NCBI GenBank assembly: GCA_937925635.1
Contig: CALALX010000116.1
Span: 1-12,886, forward strand
DNA from: an uncultured Caulobacter sp.
GTDB lineage: Bacteria > Pseudomonadota > Alphaproteobacteria > Caulobacterales > Caulobacteraceae
Direction: 5' to 3'
Length of the DNA stretch: 12,886 bases
Part shown: positions 8,188 through 12,886 of the stretch, in pieces
Layout: each line of letters starts with the position of its first letter
How positions within the stretch are numbered: position 1 is the stretch's first letter
Position numbers and translations under genes: made by a program
Notes under the pieces: model-generated
Databases searched by the model: none
Told to the model about the DNA's origin: nothing
What the model saw: the letters and a program-made list of their open reading frames with translations, nothing else

Positions 8188-9129
8188 TCAGGCGCTCGCC
8201 GCGTCCAGCCGGCTCATCTGCCCGGCGTCCAGGGTCAGCCGCGCCGCGCCCATCAACTCCTTGAGCTGCGTCAGGCTGGTGGCGCTGGCGATCGGGGCGG
8301 CGACGGCCGGACGGGCCATGACCCAGGCCAGGGCGACCTGGGCCGGCGTCGCGCCCAGCTCGGCGGAGACGGCGTCCAGCGCCGCCAGGACCTTCGGACC
8401 GCGCTCGCTTTCCAGATGGGCCTTCGCGCCGCGTCCGCGCGGGCTCTTTCCGAGGTCGGCGGCCGAGCGGTACTTGCCGGTCAGGAAGCCGCTGGCCAGG
8501 CCGTAGTAGCTGATGATCGCCACGGTCTGATCGACGCAGAGCTGCTGCAGCGGCCCTTCGATGGAACGGTCCATCAGATTGTAGGGCGGTTGCAGGGTGT
8601 CGTAGCGCGGCAGGCCCTGGTCCGCCGAGACCTTCAGCGCCGAGGCCAGGCGGGCGGCGTCGAAGTTGCTGGCCCCGATCGCCCGCACCTTGCCCGCCTT
8701 GACCAGCCGGCCGAAGGCCTCGGCGGTCTCCTCCTGCGGCGTGTCGGCGTCGTCGCGATGCGATTGGTAGAGGTCGATGTAGTCGGTCCGCAGGCGCTTG
8801 AGGCTGCCTTCGCAGGCAGCGATGATGTTGGCCGCCGACAGGCCCGGTTGCGCCGGCCACATGCCCACCTTGGTGGCGATGATGACGTCGTCCCGCCGGC
8901 CCCGCGCCTTCAGCCAGGTTCCGAGCACGGTCTCCGACTCGCCGCCGGCGTGGCCCGGAACCCAGCCCGAATAGACGTCCGCCGTGTCGATGGCGTTGAA
9001 GCCGCCGTCCACGAAGGCGTCGAGAATGGCGTGCGAAGTCGCCTCGTCCGCCGTCCAGCCGAACACGTTGCCGCCCAGCATGAGCGGAGCGATCGAGAGG
9101 CCGCTGCGGCCGAGGGGGCGGTGCTGCAT
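8188..9129 (-). CDS. Aldo/keto reductase family oxidoreductase
   Basis: The 313-residue protein is a cytosolic NADPH-dependent (beta/alpha)8-barrel reductase. The catalytic tetrad is complete when numbered from the ATG at 9129: Asp48 and Tyr53 (in AIDTADVYSGW), Lys87 (IIATKVG) and His124 (DLYQSHRDD). The family's GASNF stretch (KVRAIGASNFDAARL) and the C-terminal SATSLTQLKELMGA cofactor segment are also present. The length is usual. A GTG three bases upstream could also start it, but GGAG (9137-9140 on the reverse strand) is better spaced for the ATG. It lies downstream of the GMC oxidoreductase on the same strand, 110 nt apart, with a hairpin repeat in the gap, so co-transcription is possible but not certain. 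The family acts on many aldehydes and ketones; the substrate cannot be told. Confidence 0.92.
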   Translation of the reverse strand: MQHRPLGRSGLSIAPLMLGGNVFGWTADEATSHAILDAFVDGGFNAIDTADVYSGWVPGHAGGESETVLGTWLKARGRRDDVIIATKVGMWPAQPGLSAANIIAACEGSLKRLRTDYIDLYQSHRDDADTPQEETAEAFGRLVKAGKVRAIGASNFDAARLASALKVSADQGLPRYDTLQPPYNLMDRSIEGPLQQLCVDQTVAIISYYGLASGFLTGKYRSAADLGKSPRGRGAKAHLESERGPKVLAALDAVSAELGATPAQVALAWVMARPAVAAPIASATSLTQLKELMGAARLTLDAGQMSRLDAASA

Positions 9130-9145
9130 CACCTAACTCCGTTCA

Positions 9146-9220
9146 CCCCCGCGAAGGCGGGGGCCCAAGCTGAGTCCACGGCAAGCCGGAAGCCGGCTTG
9201 GATCCCCGCCGTCGCGGGGA
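9146..9220. repeat. REP-like intergenic palindromic element with three hairpins
   Basis: Three perfect 7-bp stems follow one another: CCCCCGC/GCGGGGG (9146-9152 with 9157-9163, 4-nt loop), AAGCCGG/CCGGCTT (9183-9189 with 9193-9199, 3-nt loop) and TCCCCGC/GCGGGGA (9203-9209 with 9214-9220, 4-nt loop). An alternative pairing joins CCAAGC (9165-9170) to GCTTGG (9196-9201). The outer hairpins are near copies of each other in opposite orientation, the layout of bacterial interspersed mosaic (REP) elements. The element lies between the GMC and aldo/keto reductase genes on the same strand and could slow transcription or protect the upstream mRNA end. No T-run follows, so it is not a classic intrinsic terminator. 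Confidence 0.75.
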
Positions 9221-9239
9221 CACTCGGAAATGCGGGCCC

Positions 9240-10895
9240 CTACGCCGCCCGCACCGCCTCGCCGTCGAACACCGGCGCGTCCTGCGGGGCGAGGAAAGGC
9301 TTCCCGCGCAGGAGGTCGCTGACCTTCTCGGCGATCATCATGGTCGGGGCGTTGGTGTTGCCGCCGATGAGGGTGGGCATGACCGAGGCGTCGACGACGC
9401 GCAGGCCTTCCAGCCCCTGGACCTTCAGGTCGCCGTCGACAACCGCCATCGCGTCGCCGGCCACGCCCATGCGACAGGTGCCGACCGGATGGTAGATCGT
9501 CTCGGCGTTGGCGCGGATCCAGGCATCGATCTCGGCGTCCGTCTTCACGTCCTTGCCCGGCGAGTACTCGCTGGTGCGGTAAGGGTCGAGCGCCGCCTGG
9601 CTGGCCACCTCGCGGGCGATCTTGACGCCCTCGCGCACAGCGCGGCGATCTTCCTCGGTCGCCAGGTAGTTGGCGAAGATGGTCGGATCATCGGTCGGGT
9701 CGGCCGAGCGGAGACCCGTGCGGCCGCGGCTCTCGGGCCGCAGCTGACAGGCGTGGAAGGTGAAGCCGTCCTTGCCGATCGCGGTCTTGCCGTGGTTCTG
9801 CATGATCGCCAGCACGGTATGGAACTGCAGGTCCGGCCGGTCGAGGTCCGGACGCGAGCGCAGGAAGGCCCCCGATTCGAGCATCTGCTGGCGTCCGGCG
9901 CCCTTCTTGAACAGCATGTAGTTGAGGCCGGTCAGAAGCTGGCGCGGACCCTTGGTCAGCGAATAGGCCGTGATCGGTTGCGGGCACTCCCACGACAGGC
10001 AGACGTCGAGGTGGTCCTGCAGGTTGGCGCCGACGCCCTTCAGCTCGTGCTGAACCTTGATGCCGTGAGGCGTCAGGTCGTCCGACGCGCCGATACCCGA
10101 CAGCTGCAGGATCTGCGGCGACTGCACGGCGCCGGCGCAGAGCAGCACCTCGCCATCGGCGTGGACCGTCTTCACCTCGGTTCCGACGATGTACTCGACG
10201 CCGATCGCCTTGCCGCCCTGCAGCAGGATGCGGCTGGTCCGGGCGTCTGTGACGCAGGTCAGGTTCGGACGGTTCAGGGCCGGATAGAGGTAGGCCTTGG
10301 CCGAGCTCCAGCGCTCGCCGTCCTTGATGGTCATCTGGTACGGACCCCAACCTTCCTGCTGGAAGCCGTTGAAATCCTTGGTCGTCAGATAGCCCGCCTG
10401 GGCGCCCGCATCGATGGCGGCCTTGTAGATCGGGTTGGGCGTGGGCGCCTTCTGCACATGCAGCGGGCCGGCGCCGCCGTGCCAGGCGTCCTCGCCGCCC
10501 TCGAAGCCTTCCGAGCGTTTGAAATAGGGCAGCACGTCGGCATAGCCCCAGCCGGTCAGGCCCATCTGGCGCCACTGGTCGTAGTCGCGGGCGTGGCCGC
10601 GGATGTAGATCATGCCGTTGATCGAGGACGAGCCGCCCCAGCCCTTGCCGCGCGGCCACCACAGACGCCGGTTGTCGAGGTGGGGCTCCTCCTCGGTCCA
10701 GAAGCCCCAGTTGTAGGCGCCCTTGGCCTTGATCAGGTTGCCGACCCCGGCCGGCATCTTCACCAGGATCGACTTGTCCTTGCCGCCGGCCTCCAGCAGC
10801 AGGACCTTCGTCGTCCCGTCCTCGGTCAGACGGTTGGCCAGAACGCAGCCGGCCGAACCGGCGCCGATGATGATGTAGTCGAACCGATCGGCCAC
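9240..10895 (-). CDS. GMC-family FAD oxidoreductase (choline/alcohol dehydrogenase-like)
   Basis: The 551-residue flavoprotein is of typical length for choline dehydrogenase (BetA) and AlkJ-like alcohol dehydrogenases. It starts at GTG 10895, with GGGAG about 8 nt upstream; the dinucleotide motif begins almost at once, so no longer start is needed. Visible marks are FAD-binding GAGSAG (residues 11-16) with Glu35 (LLLEAGG), GMC signature 1 PRGKGWGGSSSING (81-94), signature 2 around GAVQSPQILQLSGIG, the catalytic His469 in YHPVGTCRMG, and Asn513 in GGNTNAPT at the place of the second catalytic residue (His or Asn in the family). It oxidises an alcohol to an aldehyde, passing electrons to a quinone or oxygen. 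No betB, betI or choline transporter is nearby, so choline is not favoured over other alcohols. The aldo/keto reductase downstream may act on the same class of compound. Confidence 0.93.
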   Translation of the reverse strand: MADRFDYIIIGAGSAGCVLANRLTEDGTTKVLLLEAGGKDKSILVKMPAGVGNLIKAKGAYNWGFWTEEEPHLDNRRLWWPRGKGWGGSSSINGMIYIRGHARDYDQWRQMGLTGWGYADVLPYFKRSEGFEGGEDAWHGGAGPLHVQKAPTPNPIYKAAIDAGAQAGYLTTKDFNGFQQEGWGPYQMTIKDGERWSSAKAYLYPALNRPNLTCVTDARTSRILLQGGKAIGVEYIVGTEVKTVHADGEVLLCAGAVQSPQILQLSGIGASDDLTPHGIKVQHELKGVGANLQDHLDVCLSWECPQPITAYSLTKGPRQLLTGLNYMLFKKGAGRQQMLESGAFLRSRPDLDRPDLQFHTVLAIMQNHGKTAIGKDGFTFHACQLRPESRGRTGLRSADPTDDPTIFANYLATEEDRRAVREGVKIAREVASQAALDPYRTSEYSPGKDVKTDAEIDAWIRANAETIYHPVGTCRMGVAGDAMAVVDGDLKVQGLEGLRVVDASVMPTLIGGNTNAPTMMIAEKVSDLLRGKPFLAPQDAPVFDGEAVRAA

Positions 10896-11071
10896 GGCCG
10901 TCTCTCCCGGTAGATTATCGTTGTTCAGGGATTAGTGACGCGGGCGTCAGGTTTGGGCAATGGAAAAGGCAGGGCGTCGCCGGCCCTCCCTCTCGTTTCG
11001 ACGGCCCCGCCCGCACTCACGGGCGGAAGGTCTGCCAGCGCGCGCCTCCGGTCATGAAGGCGAGAGGTCCA

Positions 11072-11143
11072 GAGTTCGGTGACAGTTTGCGAATTGCAGC
11101 GGGGCCCCGATCTCCGGACAATTCGCAAACTGTCACCGAACTC
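11072..11143. repeat. 25-bp perfect inverted repeat with 22-nt centre
   Basis: The left arm is 11072-11096 and the right arm is 11119-11143; all 25 positions pair without a mismatch. Each arm begins or ends with GAGTTCGGTGACAG or its complement. The 22-nt centre contains GGGGCCCC, itself a palindrome, and TCCGGA. The arms are about 48% GC, well below the surrounding DNA, which suggests either an imported element or selection for this exact sequence. The stem is far longer than an intrinsic terminator, no T-run follows, and the flanking genes point away from each other, so termination is an unlikely role. Confidence 0.9.
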
Positions 11144-11159
11144 ACCGAACTCACCGAAC
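11133..11159. repeat. Three tandem copies of a 9-nt repeat (TCACCGAAC)
   Basis: Three exact copies lie at 11133-11141, 11142-11150 and 11151-11159. The first copy is part of the right arm of the 25-bp inverted repeat; the other two extend beyond it. The outer part of the left arm (GTTCGGTGA) can therefore pair with any of the three copies. Such slippage-type expansion at the edge of a stem is either a replication product of the hairpin or a row of protein-binding sites. Confidence 0.85.
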
Positions 11160-11203
11160 TAATCCCCTTCCCCACCCTGGCGGACCGGCGATAGCCTCTC
11201 CCC

Positions 11204-11578
11204 ATGTTCGACCGACGCCAGATCGTCGTCGGCGGCGCGCTGGCCGCCGCCATCCCAGGAGCCGCCATGGCCGAGACGCAAGACAAGTACGGCCTGTTCG
11301 GCAAGCTGATCGCCGCGCCCGGCAAGCGGGACGAGCTGATCGGCTATCTGGGCGAGGGCACGGGCCAGATGCCCGGCAACCTCCTCTACGTCCTGTCGAC
11401 CTCGGCGACGGAGCCGGACACGGTGTGGATCTACGAGGTCTGGGAGAGCAGGCAGCACCACGCCGACTCGCTGAAGCTGCCGGCGGTGCAGGCCGCCATC
11501 GCCAAAGCCCGGCCGATCATCGCCGGCTTCGGGCCGGAACGTTTCGAGATGACGCCGGTGGGCGGCGTGGGGGTCTAG
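11204..11578 (+). CDS. Exported ABM-fold protein (antibiotic biosynthesis monooxygenase / YgiN-like)
   Basis: The 124-residue protein begins with an export signal, MFDRRQIVVGGALAAAIPGAAMA, cleaved near residue 23. Arg-Arg just before the hydrophobic core makes it Tat-like, though the consensus is not perfect. The mature 100 residues match the small dimeric alpha/beta-barrel ABM pattern: YGLFGKLIAAPGKRDELIGYL, then LLYVLSTSATEPDTVWIYEVWESRQHHADSL, then VQAAIAKARPIIAGF. Family members include quinol monooxygenases, heme-degrading enzymes and anthrone oxygenases that work without metal or flavin, so the reaction here is open. Export is less usual for this family, which is mostly cytosolic. The ATG at 11204 is the only start that keeps the signal. 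The GMC gene is divergent upstream; the gene stands apart from the SDR downstream by a repeat element. Confidence 0.82.
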   Translation: MFDRRQIVVGGALAAAIPGAAMAETQDKYGLFGKLIAAPGKRDELIGYLGEGTGQMPGNLLYVLSTSATEPDTVWIYEVWESRQHHADSLKLPAVQAAIAKARPIIAGFGPERFEMTPVGGVGV

Positions 11579-11602
11579 ACTCCTTCCCCCTCCGCGCCCC
11601 GC

Positions 11603-11726
11603 CGTCATGGCCCGACTTGTTCGGGCCACCCATGCGTGGTGAGCTTGCGGGGATGATCCGCCCTGTCCCTGCGCGCCTTCGAAGGCGCGGTGTTCATGGG
11701 TGGCCCGAACAAGTCGGGCCATGACG
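11603..11726. repeat. 124-bp palindromic intergenic element with 32-bp perfect inverted ends
   Basis: The left end (11603-11634) and right end (11695-11726) are exact reverse complements over 32 bp. Each contains GGCCCGA-CTTGT-TCGGGCC, itself an almost perfect short hairpin. The 60-nt centre contains an 18-bp perfect palindrome (11672-11689, core CCTTCGAAGG). The whole folds as a long stem with a secondary hairpin. The end sequence resembles the short GTCATGGCC...GGCCA repeats that I know as frequent in alphaproteobacterial intergenic DNA, so this is probably a REP doublet or a small non-autonomous element. It has no coding capacity, and I see no target-site duplication. It ends 22 nt before the SDR start. 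Confidence 0.8.
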
Positions 11727-11748
11727 AAAAGCGAGCAAGGAAACCACC

Positions 11749-12675
11749 ATGGCCTTCGGCGCGACCACCACCACCGACGAGGTCCTCGCGGGCGTCGATC
11801 TCTCCGGCAAGCGGGTGCTGGTCACCGGGGCCTCGGCCGGGCTGGGCGTGGAGACCTGCCGGTCGCTGGCCGCGCACGGAGCGCAGGTGGTCGGCGCGGC
11901 GCGGGACCTGGACAAGGCGCGGGCGGCGACCGCCGGCATTCCGGGCCTGGAGCTGATCCAGCTCGACCTCGCTGACCTCGCCAGCTGCCGCGCCGCCGCC
12001 GACGCGCTGGTCAGGGACGGCCGCAGGTTCGACATCGTCATCGCCAACGCCGGCGTCATGGCCTGTCCGCGCGGACAGACGAAGGACGGCTTCGAGACCC
12101 AGTTCGGCACCAACCATCTGGGCCACTTCGTGTTCGTCAACCGCATCGCCCCGCTCATCAAGGACGGCGGGCGGTTCGTCAGCCTGTCCTCGGCCGGGCA
12201 CCGGTTCTCGGACGTCGATCTGGACGACCCGAACTTCGAGCGCACGCCCTACACCGAGTTCGGCGCCTATGGCCGGTCCAAGACCGCCAACGCCCTGTTC
12301 GCGGTCGGCTTCGACAAGCGCCACAAGCATCGCGGCGTGCGCGGCGTGGCCATCCACCCGGGCGGCATCCAGACCGAGCTCGGCCGGCACATGACGCCGG
12401 AGCTGGTGCAGCAGATGATGAGCAGCATCACCGCCGCCAACGCCGCCGCCGGCAAGCCGGCCTTCGAGTTCAAGACCATCCCGCAGGGCGCGGCGACCTC
12501 CGTCTGGGCCGCCACGGCGCCGGGCGACCTGGTCGGTGGAACGTACTGCGAGGACTGCCACGTCGCCGAACGGCAGGAAGAAGGCCGCGGCGGCGTCCGC
12601 GGCTACGCCATCGACCCGGCCCGCGCCGACGCGCTGTGGGCGCTGAGCGAGGAGATGGTCGGAGAGCGGTTCTGA
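11749..12675 (+). CDS. Short-chain dehydrogenase/reductase (retinol dehydrogenase/WWOX-like SDR)
   Basis: The 308-residue NAD(P)-dependent oxidoreductase is cytosolic. The Rossmann motif is TGASAGLG (residues 26-33). NAGVM follows the fourth strand, TNHLGHFVF carries the structural Asn, Ser148 in LSSAGH is the likely catalytic serine, and the YGRSK motif gives Tyr174 and Lys178. The 26-residue gap between Ser and Tyr and the HPGGIQTELGRH segment after the active site fit the retinol-dehydrogenase-like subgroup rather than classical SDRs of about 250 residues. Arg43 or so (AARDLDKA) at the end of the second strand suggests a preference for NADP. The ATG at 11749 has AAGGA (11737-11741) as ribosome-binding site. 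Its stop overlaps the next start as TGATG, so the two are probably one transcript. Substrate unknown. Confidence 0.93.
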   Translation: MAFGATTTTDEVLAGVDLSGKRVLVTGASAGLGVETCRSLAAHGAQVVGAARDLDKARAATAGIPGLELIQLDLADLASCRAAADALVRDGRRFDIVIANAGVMACPRGQTKDGFETQFGTNHLGHFVFVNRIAPLIKDGGRFVSLSSAGHRFSDVDLDDPNFERTPYTEFGAYGRSKTANALFAVGFDKRHKHRGVRGVAIHPGGIQTELGRHMTPELVQQMMSSITAANAAAGKPAFEFKTIPQGAATSVWAATAPGDLVGGTYCEDCHVAERQEEGRGGVRGYAIDPARADALWALSEEMVGERF

Positions 12676-12886
12676 TGCTCCGTCGCGCTATCGGGTTCGG
12701 ACTGGCAGCGGCTCTTGGGGGCGCCTCGACCGGATTAGCCGCTGAGCCGATCACAAAGCCGGAGTCGCGGAGCCTGCCGGAAAAGTCGGTGCAGAGCCGC
12801 GTCCTGTCGCAATTGCGCGACATCCTCGTGCCGACTGCGCGGTTCAAGCCCCACAAACCGGCAGAGCGGCCGCTGAGCGACATCTG
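12675..12886 (+). CDS. Start of an exported protein of unknown function (3' end beyond window)
   Basis: An ATG at 12675 overlaps the SDR stop (TGATG, 12673-12677) and opens a frame that is uninterrupted to the window end, 70 full codons. The N-terminus MLRRAIGFGLAAALGGASTGLAA is a good Sec signal peptide with cleavage near AA|EP after residue 23. The visible mature part (EPITKPESRSLPEKSVQSRVLSQLRDIL and on) is polar and possibly helical, with no motif I recognise. The tight overlap suggests translational coupling with the SDR, yet one product is cytosolic and the other exported, so a joint biochemical step is not obvious. Only about 70 residues can be judged, so neither length nor family can be given. 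An open frame on the opposite strand over the same bases has no such support. Confidence 0.7.
   Translation, partial: MLRRAIGFGLAAALGGASTGLAAEPITKPESRSLPEKSVQSRVLSQLRDILVPTARFKPHKPAERPLSDI

Larger units (their letters stand above)
10896..11203. other. Divergent intergenic region upstream of the GMC and ABM-fold genes
   Basis: These 308 nt hold no convincing gene. On the left side, a GATAAT on the reverse strand (10914-10919) is a possible -10 box for the GMC gene, but no good -35 box stands 16-18 nt before it. The right side carries the 25-bp inverted repeat and the tandem 9-nt repeats listed separately, ending only 44 nt before the ATG at 11204. No Shine-Dalgarno sequence is clear in front of that ATG. 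The short reverse-strand open frames across this stretch have neither good starts nor recognisable protein sequence. Confidence 0.5.

Noticed and set aside
9240..10895. Calling the GMC gene betA (choline dehydrogenase)
   Set aside because: Sequence motifs fit the whole BetA/AlkJ group, and there is no betB, betI or choline uptake gene nearby to point to choline.
9198..10913. Long + strand open frame of 571 codons opposite the GMC gene
   Set aside because: It is the complementary shadow of a clear GMC oxidoreductase with all its motifs; its own translation has no recognisable domain and shows the Arg/Gly/Ala bias of a shadow frame.
10914..10919. GATAAT on the reverse strand as the GMC promoter
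   Set aside because: Only the -10 part is present; no -35 box lies at the right distance, so it is mentioned in the region entry but not called as a promoter.
11072..11143. Integron attC site or phage attachment site
   Set aside because: There is no integrase or gene cassette nearby, and the core triplet pattern of attC sites is not evident; the perfect 25-bp symmetry is also unlike the imperfect arms of attC.
11072..11143. Bidirectional intrinsic terminator
   Set aside because: Both neighbouring genes start next to this region and point away from it, and no U-tract follows either arm.

Overview
The window is a GC-rich alphaproteobacterial chromosome segment, most likely from the Caulobacteraceae (Caulobacter, Phenylobacterium or a close relative). 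The main reason is the left end. It holds the end of a CsgG-like gene (hfaB) followed by a long, repetitive secreted protein that fits HfaD, the pair that anchors the polar holdfast in stalked Caulobacterales. A PAS_5-type protein and palindromic intergenic repeats also fit this group. The genus is an inference.

Layout. 1-1714 (+): 3' end of hfaB, then hfaD, overlapping by 80 nt. 1711-3009 (-): a two-domain ChrA-type chromate transporter convergent with hfaD; the two stop codons share one CTAG. 3010-3269: divergent intergenic region. 3270-6622 (+): a lipoprotein M16 zinc metallopeptidase and a small exported protein joined by an ATGA overlap. 6619-7485 (-): an exported protein with four Cys-Cys pairs in a proline-rich stretch, again sharing a CTAG stop with its neighbour. 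7642-8187 (+): a lone PAS_5-domain protein. 8188-10895 (-): a GMC flavin oxidoreductase followed by an aldo/keto reductase. 10896-11203: a 308-nt divergent region with a 25-bp perfect inverted repeat and three 9-nt tandem repeats. 11204-11578 (+): an exported antibiotic-biosynthesis-monooxygenase-fold protein. 11603-11726: a 124-bp element with 32-bp perfect inverted ends. 11749-12886 (+): a short-chain dehydrogenase and the start of a coupled exported protein that runs off the window.

How the parts work together. HfaB is expected to export HfaD across the outer membrane, where HfaD helps hold the adhesive holdfast to the cell. The M16 lipoprotein and its coupled partner look like an envelope proteolysis unit. 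The right third is mainly redox enzymes of unknown substrate, separated by three different kinds of palindromic repeat. Six of the eleven genes encode an N-terminal export signal, so the window is rich in envelope functions.

I found no rRNA, tRNA, CRISPR array, transposase or phage gene. No clearly new multi-gene system is visible. The least explained items are the 25-bp inverted repeat with its tandem 9-mers, the Cys-pair/Pro protein, and the regular repeat of about 48 residues in HfaD.
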